Of a DNA stretch of 64,000 bases, positions 9,402 to 21,408 are shown piece after piece. The stretch lies in NCBI RefSeq assembly GCF_947489365.1, contig NZ_CANLDB010000006.1, positions 124,001-188,000 on the forward strand, written 5' to 3'. Below the pieces are notes generated by a model. That model saw nothing but the letters and a program-made list of their open reading frames with translations. It searched no databases and was not told the DNA's origin. The stretch is from an uncultured Nocardioides sp. (GTDB lineage Bacteria; Actinomycetota; Actinomycetes; Propionibacteriales; Nocardioidaceae). The position numbers and the translations under genes are program-made. The stretch's first letter is position 1. Each line of letters starts with the position of its first letter.

Positions 9402-9854
9402 TCAGGCCGCGATGACCGTCACGCCGGTCGTGCCGGCGTCGACGCAGTCGTCGTACCGGGTCACGGTCCGGGGGTCCTCGATCGGCCGGGCGACGCCCTC
9501 CACCCGGTCGCCGGTCCGCAGGTCGCCCAGGTCGGGCAGGTGCACCCCGAGACCGTCGCCGAGGGCGAGCGAGCCCGGCGGCGCGACGACCACGGCCCGA
9601 CCGACGGCGTAGCAGCCGGCGTCGTTGACCCGCAGCACCCCGCGCACGAACGTCCCGAGCTCGGGTTCCGCACGGGCCTCCTTCTCCTCGCGCTCGACCC
9701 TCACCAACCGGGCGCGCTCCTGCGCCGCCGTCGCGCCACCGGCCGCACCGTCCGGTCCCTCGGCCTCGCCGCCGTTCCCCGACCCGCCGAGGAGGCCGCA
9801 GCCCGACAGCACCAGTCCGGCGGTGAGGACCATCGCCGTCGCCTGCCTTCTCAC
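9402..9854 (-). CDS. Putative lipoprotein of unknown function
   Basis: 150-residue predicted lipoprotein if started at the GTG at 9854. A longer frame reaches 10043 but would overlap the flavoprotein gene on the other strand, so the shorter start is preferred. The signal peptide MVLTAGLVLSGCG has a lipobox ending in Cys. The mature part has a Gly-rich tether, a basic/acidic helix (ARLVRVEREEKEARAEPE) and a beta-rich C-terminus with DAGCYAVGRAVVVAP and RYDDCVDAGTTGVTV. Two cysteines could form a disulfide. No family is recognised. It is divergent from the flavoprotein gene. Confidence 0.7.
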   Translation of the reverse strand: MRRQATAMVLTAGLVLSGCGLLGGSGNGGEAEGPDGAAGGATAAQERARLVRVEREEKEARAEPELGTFVRGVLRVNDAGCYAVGRAVVVAPPGSLALGDGLGVHLPDLGDLRTGDRVEGVARPIEDPRTVTRYDDCVDAGTTGVTVIAA

Positions 9855-9993
9855 GCCCCGTACGACGTCCTGGTGGGCGGTCAGGTTCCCGGGCAGGATG
9901 GAGGAACCGCCTCCAGCCCCGCCCGGCTGCGCCGAACGACGTGCCGACCGGGCGACCCGACCACACCGCCTGACCACGACGAGGGAGCGCCTC

Positions 9994-11724
9994 GTGCCCG
10001 CTGCCGAGCCTGCCCAGCCCGTCCCGTTCGTCCCGCCCACCACGCCCGAGCCCCTGCTCGTGGTGTGCAGCGCCGGCCACCCGGACGACCTCCGCCTGCC
10101 GCTGCGCCGCTACGAGGGCGAGTACGACGTCCGCTGGTGCGGTTCGGCGGAGGCGACGACAGACCTGCTGGCCTCCCTGGGGCCGACCGAGCAGGTCGCG
10201 CTGATCGTCATGGAGGCCGACGAGCCGGGGATGGGCACGCTGTCGTCGATGTACCGCTGGCGCGACCTTGCGCGGTCGGCGAAGCGGGTGGTCGTCGCGC
10301 ACATGAGCGTCTTCCGTGACCGCGCCGACCAGCTGCGCCACGGCATGGCGGCCGGCAAGTACGACGCGTTCCTGCTCATGCCCCGGGGACCGCGCGACGA
10401 GGAGTTCCACGCCGTCCTGACCGAGCTGCTGTCGGACTGGGGCTCCACGATCGCGGTGCCGACGGCCGTCACGAACGTCGTCGTGGCCCCCGCCGGCGAC
10501 GCCCTCGCCGTCCAGATCCGCGACTTCTTCTACCGCATGGGCATGCCCACGAAGCTGGTCACGCCCGAGTCGGAGAAGGGTGCGGCCGTCCTGCGCGAGC
10601 ACGCGGAGCTCGGCCTCGGCCCGGCGACGTACCCGGTCCTGCGGAACATGGTGGGCGGGCCGCGGTGCGTCACCTCCCTGCAGGAGGTCGCCGCGTCGGT
10701 GTACGGCGCGCCCTCCGACATCGACGTCGACGAGGTGGTCGACGTGGCGGTGGTCGGGGGCGGCCCGGCGGGCCTCGCCGCCGCCGTCTACTCCTCCTCG
10801 GAGGGGCTGTCGACGGTGATGCTCGAGGCCGGCGCCATCGGCGGGCAGGCCGGGACGAGCTCGATGATCCGAAACTACCTCGGCTTCCCCCGCGGCGTCT
10901 CGGGGATGCGGCTCGCCCAGCGGGCGCGCGGGCAGGCGCTGCGGTTCGGCACGCGGTTCTTCACGGGCGCCAACGTGCACCGCCTGGAGGCCGGCGCCGG
11001 CGAGGCGCCGCACCGGCTCCACACCGCGGGCGGGACCGTCCGGGCCCGCGCGGTCGTCGTGGCCACCGGTGTCGCCTACCGGCGGCTCGGGGTCGAGCCG
11101 GTGGAGGACCTCGTCGGCCGCGGCGTGCACTACGGCGCGGCGGCCTCGGCGGCGCAAGAGTGCGCCGACGTCGACGTCGTGGTGGTCGGCGGCGGCAACT
11201 CGGCGGGACAGGCCGCCATCCACCTCGCCCGCTTCGCCCGCACGGTGACGCTGGTCGTCCGCCGCGACGGCATCGCGGAGACGATGTCGGACTACCTCGT
11301 CCGCGAGCTCCGCTACACCCCGAACGTCGAGGTCCGCCCGTGTGCGCGGGTCGTCGACGGCGGGCCGGGCGCGACCGGCGACCGGCTCGGCTGGATCGAG
11401 CTGGAGGACGTCGTCACCGGCGGCCGCGAGCGCCACGAGGTCGGCGGGCTGTTCCTCCTGCTGGGCGCCGAGCCGCACTGCGACTGGCTCGGGGACGAGG
11501 TCGCGTTGGACGAGCGCGGCTTCGTGCTCACCGGCCGCGACGTGCCGCGCGAGCACTGGGCCGGGGAGCGCCCGCCCGCCGCCCTGGCGACCACCGTGCC
11601 CGGCGTCTTCGCCGCCGGCGACGCCCGGTCGGGGTCGATGAAGCGGGTGGCGTCCGCCTCGGGCGAGGGCGCGAGCGTCGTCCCGCTGGTCCACGCGCAC
11701 CTGGCCGCGACCGCGGAGCCGTGA
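9994..11724 (+). CDS. Three-domain TrxR-like FAD oxidoreductase lacking the redox CxxC
   Basis: 576 residues from a GTG preceded by GAGGGAG. Residues about 15-130 resemble a receiver-type alpha/beta domain (LLVVCSAGHPDDLRL ... VALIVMEADEPGMGT). Residues about 150-235 look glutaredoxin-like (QIRDFFYRMGMPTKLV ... YPVLRNMVGG). From about 250 on there is a thioredoxin-reductase-type FAD/NAD(P) module with VVGGGPAGLAAAVYSS, GGQAGTSSMIRNYLGFP and the second Rossmann motif VVVVGGGNSAGQAAIHL. Where thioredoxin reductases carry CATC just before that second motif, this protein reads YGAAASAAQECADVD. Disulfide reduction by the classic route is therefore unlikely. Related actinobacterial proteins are annotated only as FAD-dependent oxidoreductases. 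Confidence 0.88.
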   Translation: MPAAEPAQPVPFVPPTTPEPLLVVCSAGHPDDLRLPLRRYEGEYDVRWCGSAEATTDLLASLGPTEQVALIVMEADEPGMGTLSSMYRWRDLARSAKRVVVAHMSVFRDRADQLRHGMAAGKYDAFLLMPRGPRDEEFHAVLTELLSDWGSTIAVPTAVTNVVVAPAGDALAVQIRDFFYRMGMPTKLVTPESEKGAAVLREHAELGLGPATYPVLRNMVGGPRCVTSLQEVAASVYGAPSDIDVDEVVDVAVVGGGPAGLAAAVYSSSEGLSTVMLEAGAIGGQAGTSSMIRNYLGFPRGVSGMRLAQRARGQALRFGTRFFTGANVHRLEAGAGEAPHRLHTAGGTVRARAVVVATGVAYRRLGVEPVEDLVGRGVHYGAAASAAQECADVDVVVVGGGNSAGQAAIHLARFARTVTLVVRRDGIAETMSDYLVRELRYTPNVEVRPCARVVDGGPGATGDRLGWIELEDVVTGGRERHEVGGLFLLLGAEPHCDWLGDEVALDERGFVLTGRDVPREHWAGERPPAALATTVPGVFAAGDARSGSMKRVASASGEGASVVPLVHAHLAATAEP

Positions 11725-11731
11725 CCGGGCG

Positions 11732-14686
<2,955 letters not shown>

Positions 14687-14701
<15 letters not shown>

Positions 14702-15904
14702 GGCTGCGGCGCCCGCCGGCTGCGGCGTACGCGCCATCCGGACCAGCGCACCCACCTGCGAGCGGACGTTGCGCCGGTTGGTCGCGGCCAGCCAGCCGTT
14801 GGGCAGCGACAGCCGGAGGACCTTGTGCCAGGCGCTCGCGACCTGCTCGGTGAGCGGGGCCGAGTGGTAGGTGAGGCCGTAGCGCTCGAACACCGCGCGG
14901 ACCGCCGGGGAGATCCGGCGGTAGCGGTTGCTCGGCAGGTCCGGGAACACGTGGTGCTCGATCTGGTGGGACAGGTTGCCGGCCATCAGGTGCAGCACCG
15001 GTGAGCCGGAGATGTTCGCCGAGCCGAGCATCTGGCGGAGGTACCAGTCGCCGCGGGTCTCGTCCTCGGGCAGCGACGCCCGCTCGAACGTCTCGACGCC
15101 CTCCGGGAAGTGGCCGCACATGATGATCGAGTGGCTCCACAGGTTGCGGAGGAGGCACGCGGTGAGGTTGGCGGTCAGCGTCGCCCGCCACCCGGGGCCC
15201 GACAGCAGCGGGTGGACGACGGCGTCCTTCGTCAGCTGCCGGCCCGCCTTGCGCAGCGTCGCCCGCGCCCGCCGACGCAGGTCCGGGGACAGGCCCCCGC
15301 CGGAGCGCAGCTCGTCGCCGAGCCCGAGGTCGTACAGCGCGATGCCGTACTCGAAGAAGCAGGCGTTCACCAGGTTCCAGAACGGTTGGGCGAGGTGCCG
15401 CGTCCGCCACTCCTGGTCCTCGTCGACGCGCAGGATGCCGTAGCCGAGGTCGTTGTCCTCGCCGAGGATGTTGGTGAAGGTGTGGTGCTCCTCGTTGTGG
15501 GCCTTCTTCCACTGCTCGACCGGGGAGGCGTGGTCCCAGTCCCAGGTCTGCGAGTGGATCCGGGGGTCACGCATCCAGTCCCACTGGCCGTGGAGGACGT
15601 TGTGCCCGATCTCCATGTTGTCGAGGATCTTCGCCACGGTCAGCGAGGCCGTGCCGAGCACCCAGGCCGGCCGCCAGCGACCCGCCAGCAGGACCACCCG
15701 CCCACCCCACTCGAGGCCGCGCTGCACGGCGATCACCCGACGGATGTACGCCGCGTCGCGGGCGCCGCGGCTCGCGAGCACCTCCTCGCGGATCGCGTCG
15801 AGCTCACGGCCGATGGCCGCGACGTCGGCGTCGGTGAGGTGGGCGGTCGGGCCGGAGGCGCGGGGAGCAACCTCGGCCGCGGGGATCTGCACAGCGGTCA
15901 TCAA
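14687..15904 (-). CDS. Membrane fatty acid desaturase (front-end / acyl-lipid type)
   Basis: 405-residue di-iron desaturase. Three histidine boxes are visible: HNVLHGQWDW (HxxxH), HNEEHHTFTN (HxxHH) and HQIEHHVFPDLPSNRY (QxxHH). The Q-I-E-H-H form of the last box is typical of delta-5/delta-6 front-end and related acyl-lipid desaturases. Hydrophobic stretches flank the boxes, in line with an integral membrane enzyme. It would introduce double bonds into membrane lipid acyl chains using O2 and ferredoxin. The electron donor is not encoded next to it. Start at 15904 or the adjacent ATG codon 15901. Confidence 0.93.
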
Positions 15905-16116
15905 CGCCTCCTCGGGGTGGGGTGTGCTGTACCCAGGTTCACCGTGTCCTCACGGATCGGTTCCCGCACGGGACCAGCAGGTCGACCAGAGCCTGGCACG
16001 GGTGTCACAGGCCCGCGGGCGTCGCCACTGCTGCGGGTGGCTGGGTTACCGTGGCGTGTCGCGGTGGATCGGGGGGTCCGGTGTCCGGGCGCGTGAGTGT
16101 TCACAGGGGGCTCGTC

Positions 16117-17331
16117 ATGGTCGGACCAACCGGTGACGACCTCGAGGCCAGACGACAGCACGCGCTGCGCTCGTACGGCCTGCTGGACGAGCGTCACCCG
16201 TCCCGCGCCGAGATCCGGTCCCTGGTCGCACTCGCCGCAGCCGCGTCCGGGGTGCCCATGGCGGTCATCAACCTCTTCACCGAGGACGAGCAGCACCAGG
16301 TCGAGGCGGTCGGGTTCACCGGCGGGGTCTCGCCGCGCGCCGAGTCGATGTGCGCGGTCGTCGTCGACGAGCCCGAGCCGGTCGTGCTCGCGGACGCCAG
16401 CCAGGACGCGCGGTTCCGGGACAGCACCTGGGTGACGGGTCCGGCCTCGGTGCGCTTCTACGCCACCTTCCAGCTGGTCACCCCGGCCAAGGTCCCCATC
16501 GGCAGCCTCTGCCTGTTCGACACCGCGCCCCGGCAGCTGGCCGACCAGCACCGGGTCGTGCTCTCCCTGCTCGCCGCCCGGGTGACCGACGTGCTGGAGC
16601 TGGAGCTGCAGTCCCGGCGGTGGCGCGCCTCCGCCCGCGCGCTGGAGGTGGCCAACGCCCGGCTCGTGGACTTCGCCGCCACGGTCAGCCACGACCTGCG
16701 CGGCCCGCTCTCGACGGTGCAGATGGCGCTCGGCATGCTCGAGGAGCAGGAGGCCGCCCGGGCCGGCGACGACCCGGGCGAGGCGTTCGGGTCCCGCGAC
16801 CTGCTGAACCGCGCACGCCGCTCGGCCGAGCGGATGTCGACCACGATCGGCCACCTCCTCGCGGAGCCGCGGCCGGCCGACCTCGACGACCTGCGACCCA
16901 CCTCGTGGCTGCGGGTGGCCGCGGACGCCGTCGAGGACCTCGGTCAGGACCTCGACGTCCTGGACGTCCGCCTCGACCCGACCGACGCCCTCGTCTGCTG
17001 CCGACCGGTCGCGCTGCGCCTGACCCTGCAGAACCTGCTCGCCAACGCCGCCCGGTACGCCGGGCCCACCGACCCGAGCATCGAGGTGCGGTGGCACCAG
17101 GCCGAGGGCCACTCCGAGATCTCGGTCGTCGACCACGGACCGGGGGTGCCGGTCGAGGACCGGCACCGCATCTTCGCGCCCCGCCAGCGGGGCGGCACGC
17201 AGGACGACGGCGGCCGCGGCCTCGGCCTGGCGACCGCGCACCGGCTGGTCACCGAGATGGACGGACGCCTCGAGCTGCGGGACACCCCGGGCGGGGGCGC
17301 CACCTTCGTCGTCTCCCTGCCGGACGCCTGA
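16117..17331 (+). CDS. GAF-domain sensor histidine kinase
   Basis: 404-residue cytoplasmic kinase from the ATG at 16117 with AGGGGG upstream. A longer frame to 15922 has no support. Residues about 25-165 are a GAF domain (AVINLFTEDEQHQVEAVG, RAESMCAVVV, GSLCLFDTAPRQL). Then come the H-box AATVSHDLRGPLSTVQMALG and a HATPase domain with NLLANAARYAG, VDHGPGVPVEDRHRIF and GRGLGLATAHRLV. No membrane segment and no adjacent response regulator are seen, so it is an orphan kinase here. It faces the desaturase gene across about 210 bases. Control of desaturation is possible but not shown. Confidence 0.92.
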   Translation: MVGPTGDDLEARRQHALRSYGLLDERHPSRAEIRSLVALAAAASGVPMAVINLFTEDEQHQVEAVGFTGGVSPRAESMCAVVVDEPEPVVLADASQDARFRDSTWVTGPASVRFYATFQLVTPAKVPIGSLCLFDTAPRQLADQHRVVLSLLAARVTDVLELELQSRRWRASARALEVANARLVDFAATVSHDLRGPLSTVQMALGMLEEQEAARAGDDPGEAFGSRDLLNRARRSAERMSTTIGHLLAEPRPADLDDLRPTSWLRVAADAVEDLGQDLDVLDVRLDPTDALVCCRPVALRLTLQNLLANAARYAGPTDPSIEVRWHQAEGHSEISVVDHGPGVPVEDRHRIFAPRQRGGTQDDGGRGLGLATAHRLVTEMDGRLELRDTPGGGATFVVSLPDA

Positions 17332-17343
17332 GCCCCGGCTCCC

Positions 17344-17934
17344 TCAGCGGGGCGGCCGGGACAGGTCGTCGGCGCTGACGGTCGGGGCGTCCCGCAGCGC
17401 CGTCACCGTCTGGCCCAGGATCTCCGGGTCGCTCTCGGTCTCGACGTTGGCGAGGAGCAGCGCGGGGCCGCGCACGAGGGCGACCGTGGTGTCGCCCTCG
17501 TAGTCCACGACCGCGTAGTCCTCGCCGCCGTCGCAGCCGTAGTCCTCGTCCTCCCAGCGCAGGGCCCGGCAGAGCGCCGTCGCGCCCCCGCCGTCGAGCG
17601 CCGCGGAGACGCGCGCCGGGGTCGGCTTCTGCGCCAGCGTCCACGTGTCGTCCCCGACGACCGGGTCCTCGATGCCGGAGAACTCCGTGCGGACCGCCGG
17701 GTCCCCGCGCCGCACGCCGTCCACGACGGTCGCTCCTGCGCTCGAGCCGCGGAGCTCGGGCAGGTGGAGCGGGATGCCGACGTCCGCGATGCGCGCGGCG
17801 GGGCGGGGGTCGACGTCCCCGCGCCCGGTCCCGGCGTCCGGGCCCGGTGTCCCCGTCGAGCCCGTCGAGCACCCCGCCAGCAGGACGACGGCGGCGACCA
17901 CGAGCACGGCCCGGGACCCGAGGGAGCGACTCAT
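17344..17934 (-). CDS. Putative lipoprotein of unknown function
   Basis: 196 residues from the ATG at 17934. The lipobox is VVLLAGC-S near residue 22, followed by a Gly/Thr/Pro tether. The mature part is acidic, with two Cys in the middle (ALCRALRWEDEDYGCDGGED). This half resembles, in layout only, the other lipoprotein at 9402-9854. Both contain a predicted hydrophobic-strand region after GIPLHLPEL / GVHLPDLG and mention of a dissimilar Cys pair, so the two may be distant paralogues. No named family is recognised. The gene converges with the histidine kinase, 12 bases away. Confidence 0.75.
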   Translation of the reverse strand: MSRSLGSRAVLVVAAVVLLAGCSTGSTGTPGPDAGTGRGDVDPRPAARIADVGIPLHLPELRGSSAGATVVDGVRRGDPAVRTEFSGIEDPVVGDDTWTLAQKPTPARVSAALDGGGATALCRALRWEDEDYGCDGGEDYAVVDYEGDTTVALVRGPALLLANVETESDPEILGQTVTALRDAPTVSADDLSRPPR

Positions 17935-17985
17935 GCCCTCCATCGTGACGGACGGGTCCACCACTGGCGGGTGCGACGGCGAGGG

Positions 17986-19065
17986 TCAGGCGGTCGTCGA
18001 CGAGTAGACGGCGGCGCCGTCGACGTCCTCCCGGAGGAGCTCGCCGCGGGCCGCGAGCAGCTCGAGGTGGGCTCGGGTCTCCATGGTCGCGAGACCGGCG
18101 TCGAAGGTGTTCAGCTCGGTGAGCGACCGGGCGTGCCGCGTCCAGGGCAGCGCCCCGGCGACGTCGTGCGCGGTGCTCCCGGAGGCGCCGGACGCCCCGA
18201 CCGCCGCGCCGCACGCCGCCAGGCGCTGCTCGTGGTGGGCGAGCAGCTCGTCGACCCGGGCGTGGCTGGAGTCGGTCACCGGGCCGTGCGCCGGAAGCAG
18301 GCGCAGGTCCGGGAGGTCTCTGACACGGGCCAAGGAGGTCAGGAAGTCGCCGAGGGGGTTCTCGACCGGTGCGGGCTCGAACCCGATCGACGGGGTGATG
18401 GTGGGCAGCACGTGGTCACCGGCGAACAGCAGCCCGGCGTCCGTGTCGGCGAACACGACGTGCCCGCGGGTGTGGCCCGGGGTGGGGACGACGTCGAGGG
18501 TGCGGCTCCCCACCGTCAGCGACTCCGTGCCGTCGAGCCAGGTGTCGGGGTGCCCCCACTCGTCGAGGTCGACCCGCATGCCCCGGCTCTCCCGGCCCCA
18601 GGCGTCGGCCAGGGTCGGGGCACCGCAGCGCCGGAGCACGCCGACCGTGCCGCCCCCGGACGGGCGTTCCCCGGTCGCGACGCCGTACAGCGCCTCGAGG
18701 TTGGCGCGCTCCCCCGCGCCCAGGCTGACGTGGGTGCCGAGCTCCCGGGCGATGACGGCGGCGAGCGTGTAGTGGTCGCGGTGGGCGTGGGTGACGAGGA
18801 AGCGGGTGATGTCCCGGAGCCCGGCGCCGATGGATGCGAGCCCGGACTCGAGCCGGTCGCGTGCCGCGGCGATCGCCCAGCCGCCGTCGATCAGGGTGAG
18901 GCCCTGCTCGGTGGCCAGCACGTAGACGTTGACCGCGCGGAGGGCGTCGTTCGGGAGCGGCAGCGGGATCCGGTGCACGCCCGGCGCGGCCGGCCAGGCG
19001 CCGGGCTCGCTCCACGGGGCACCGGAGTCGGGCGAGACCGCACGCGCGGTCGACGAGGCGGACAC
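17986..19065 (-). CDS. Metallo-beta-lactamase-fold hydrolase
   Basis: 359 residues from the GTG at 19065, chosen because GCGAGGA lies at proper spacing. A frame extending to 19119 lacks a ribosome site. Metal-binding motifs of the MBL superfamily are complete: VTHAHRDHYTLA, PTPGHTRGHVVFADTDAG, LLFAGDHVLP, and a final His in LLPAHGPVTDSS. The C-terminal 100 residues form the helical add-on common in glyoxalase II-like and acyl-thioesterase-like MBL proteins. It is a soluble enzyme. The substrate is not deducible, and antibiotic hydrolysis is unlikely because sub-class B signatures are absent. Confidence 0.92.
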   Translation of the reverse strand: MSASSTARAVSPDSGAPWSEPGAWPAAPGVHRIPLPLPNDALRAVNVYVLATEQGLTLIDGGWAIAAARDRLESGLASIGAGLRDITRFLVTHAHRDHYTLAAVIARELGTHVSLGAGERANLEALYGVATGERPSGGGTVGVLRRCGAPTLADAWGRESRGMRVDLDEWGHPDTWLDGTESLTVGSRTLDVVPTPGHTRGHVVFADTDAGLLFAGDHVLPTITPSIGFEPAPVENPLGDFLTSLARVRDLPDLRLLPAHGPVTDSSHARVDELLAHHEQRLAACGAAVGASGASGSTAHDVAGALPWTRHARSLTELNTFDAGLATMETRAHLELLAARGELLREDVDGAAVYSSTTA

Positions 19066-19145
19066 CGACCGATCCTCGCACTCGTCGTACGCCTCGCGAC
19101 CGAGGACTGCGATGCTCACACCATGGCTGAGGACGGAACGACGAC

Positions 19146-19442
19146 GTGACCGCGAGCCGCGCCGCGCGCGAGCGCAAGGCCGCCGCCGAGGCCGGCCCGC
19201 TCGCCCGGGTGAGGATCGACCTCGGCGCCGACGAGCAGTTCCTCTACAAGATCAGCTGCACGGCCTGCACGACGAGGAAGGACCGCCCGTGGTCGGCGTA
19301 CCGGCCCGGCGAGGACAACGGCTTCATGGCCGCGATGGACCGGTGGACCTTCCACCTCGTCGAGCGGCACCCCGACGCCGAAGCGCCGTGCCTGGCCTAC
19401 CTGCCCGCCGCGCAGGAGCGACTGCACGCCCGGCGGGGGTAG
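19146..19442 (+). CDS. Small conserved-looking protein with CxxC, function unknown
   Basis: 98 residues from a GTG, ending 4 bases before the SDR gene. It begins with a basic helix (MTASRAARERKAAAEAG) followed by a compact domain with YKISCTACTTRKDRP and two further features, WTFHLVERHPDAE and a Cys in APCLAYLPA. The CxxC could bind metal with the later Cys. The reading frame, spacing and codon bias look genuine. No family is recognised. Confidence 0.6.
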   Translation: MTASRAARERKAAAEAGPLARVRIDLGADEQFLYKISCTACTTRKDRPWSAYRPGEDNGFMAAMDRWTFHLVERHPDAEAPCLAYLPAAQERLHARRG

Positions 19443-19446
19443 GACC

Positions 19447-20175
19447 GTGGCACGCGTCCTCGTCACCGGCTCGACCACCGGCATCGGCCACGCCACCGCC
19501 GCCTCGCTGCTCCGCGACGGCCACGAGGTGGTCGTCCACGCGCGCAGCGACGCGCGACGGGCAGGCGCCGACGACCTCCTCGCCGCGGGCGCGGAGATCG
19601 TGGTCGGCGACCTCGCTGAGCTCACGCAGGTGCTCGCCCTCGCGGACGCGGTGGACGACCTCGGACCCGTCGACGCCGTGATCCACAACGCCGGGGTGAT
19701 CGACGGCCCCGTGCTGGCGGTGAACGTGGTCGCGCCGTACGTGCTCACCGCGCGGGTGCCGGCGCCGCGGCACGTCGTCCTGTCGAGCAGCATGCACCGC
19801 GGCGGCAGACCCGACCTCCCCACGGACTGGTCGGGCGCGCGACCGACCCGGTCCTACTCCGACAGCAAGCTCCTCGTCACCACCCTCGTGGCGGGCGTCG
19901 CGCGGCGCCGGCCCGATCTCCTGGTCCACGCCGTCGACCCCGGCTGGGTGGCCACGCGGATGGGCGGACCCTCGGCGAGCGGCGACCTCGCGCTGAGCCA
20001 CTTCACCCAGGCGTGGCTCGCCACCACCGACGACGCGGAGGCCCTGACCTCCGGGGGCTACTGGTTCCACCAGCGCACCCGGCGGACCCACCCTGCGGTG
20101 AACGACGAGGCCCTCCAGGACGCCCTCCTGGCGTCGCTCGCGGAGCACACGGGCGTCGACCTGCCGGGCCGCTGA
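19447..20175 (+). CDS. Short-chain dehydrogenase/reductase
   Basis: 242-residue SDR. The cofactor motif TGSTTGIGHATAAS is at the N-terminus, with NAG in AVIHNAGVIDG. The active-site region reads VVLSSSMHRGG and then RSYSDSKLL, where Tyr and Lys are YxxxK with the family's Ser preceding. It is somewhat shorter than the typical 250 residues, with a compressed loop after the NAG motif. NAD(P) dependence and substrate are open. It is tightly downstream of the 98-aa gene, so it is likely co-transcribed. Confidence 0.9.
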   Translation: MARVLVTGSTTGIGHATAASLLRDGHEVVVHARSDARRAGADDLLAAGAEIVVGDLAELTQVLALADAVDDLGPVDAVIHNAGVIDGPVLAVNVVAPYVLTARVPAPRHVVLSSSMHRGGRPDLPTDWSGARPTRSYSDSKLLVTTLVAGVARRRPDLLVHAVDPGWVATRMGGPSASGDLALSHFTQAWLATTDDAEALTSGGYWFHQRTRRTHPAVNDEALQDALLASLAEHTGVDLPGR

Positions 20176-20233
20176 GGTCCAGGGGTGGCGACCCGGCGGG
20201 GAAGGCCGCGGGCCCGACCGTCGTTGTGCTGAC

Positions 20234-21202
20234 GTGAGGCTCTCCCTGCTCGACCGCTCCCGCACCCGCGCCGGCACCTCCGACGCCGCGGCGGTCACGG
20301 CGACGGTGGCGCGGGCCGTGGACGCCGAGGCCCAGGGCTACCACCGCTTCTGGGTCGCCGAGCACCACGCCGTCCCGGGCATCGCGTCGGGCGCCCCGCC
20401 GGTGCTGTTGGCGGCACTGGGCGCCCGGACGACGCGCCTGCGGCTGGGCTCGGGCGGCGTCATGCTGCCGCTGCACCAGCCGCTCGTGGTGGCCGAGCAG
20501 TTCCTGCTCCTCGAGGCGCTGCACCCGGGGCGCATCGACCTCGGCCTCGGCCGCTCCCTCGGCTTCACCCCGCCCGTGCGCCGGGCGCTGCGCCGCGAGG
20601 ACCAGGACGCCGCCGACTTCGAGGCCGACCTCGAGGAGCTGCGGGGGCTGCTCACCGGCACCGGCGAGGTCACCGCACGACCGGCCGCGGGCGGCACGGT
20701 CCCGATGCACGTGCTCGCCGTCCGCCACGGCGTCGACGTGGCAGGCCGGCTGGGGCTGCCCGTCGTGGTCGGCGGTCCCGACCTCGGCTCGGACGAGATG
20801 GTGCGGTCGCTGGCGGACTACCGCCGTACCTTCCGCCCCTGGCGGGGCAGCAAGCCGTCGGTGACGATCTCCCTCGACGTCACCGTCGCCGACGACGACG
20901 CCACCGCCCGCGACCTCGCGCTGCCGGAGGCGTGGGCGATGGCCCAGGCCCGCCGTACCGGTGAGTTCCCGCCCCTGCGGCCGGTCGGTGCGATCCTCGA
21001 CGAGCCGTGGCCGGACCAGGTGCGCACCCGGGTCGAGGCCTCCCTGGACCGTGCCGTGGCCGGCGGGCCCGCCTCCGTCCGACGCCGCCTGGAGCAGCTC
21101 GTCGAGCGCACCGGGGCCGACGAGTTGATGGCCAGCACGTCGACGTACGACACCGACGCGCTGCGCGAGTCCGACCGCCTCCTGCGCGACCTCGTCGCCT
21201 GA
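20234..21202 (+). CDS. LLM-class flavin-dependent oxidoreductase
   Basis: 322-residue luciferase-like monooxygenase family protein (TIM barrel, FMN or F420). Family features: YHRFWVAEHHAVPGIASGAP, RLGSGGVMLPLHQPLVVAEQ and LGLGRSLGFTPP. Length is normal for the MsnO8-like branch. The GTG start lies just after CGTTGTGCTGAC with no strong ribosome site. Its substrate is not apparent. It lies upstream of RNase J with a gap of about 200 bases, so it probably forms its own unit. Confidence 0.92.
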   Translation: MRLSLLDRSRTRAGTSDAAAVTATVARAVDAEAQGYHRFWVAEHHAVPGIASGAPPVLLAALGARTTRLRLGSGGVMLPLHQPLVVAEQFLLLEALHPGRIDLGLGRSLGFTPPVRRALRREDQDAADFEADLEELRGLLTGTGEVTARPAAGGTVPMHVLAVRHGVDVAGRLGLPVVVGGPDLGSDEMVRSLADYRRTFRPWRGSKPSVTISLDVTVADDDATARDLALPEAWAMAQARRTGEFPPLRPVGAILDEPWPDQVRTRVEASLDRAVAGGPASVRRRLEQLVERTGADELMASTSTYDTDALRESDRLLRDLVA

Positions 21203-21408
21203 GCGGGTGCCCGTCGAGGCTCCGCCGGCCACGTCTGGGACGGTTGAGCCCTCGCCCCGCCCGACGTCGACACCTCGACGGAGGTGCGCACGGCGGGACG
21301 ACGGCACTCCCGTCGGTCCGACCCGCTGCGCGCCGGACGCGGACGTGGGCGCTCGCCGCGCCCGTCGAGACCACCACGAACCCAGAGCCCACCCGTCGAG
21401 GAGTCCCC

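Noticed and set aside
9994-11724. Calling the flavoprotein thioredoxin reductase (trxB).
   Set aside because: The active-site CxxC is missing and extra domains are present.
17986-19065. Calling the metallo-beta-lactamase-fold protein an antibiotic carbapenemase.
   Set aside because: It carries the general HxHxDH fold motifs and a helical C-terminal extension seen in glyoxalase II and thioesterase relatives.
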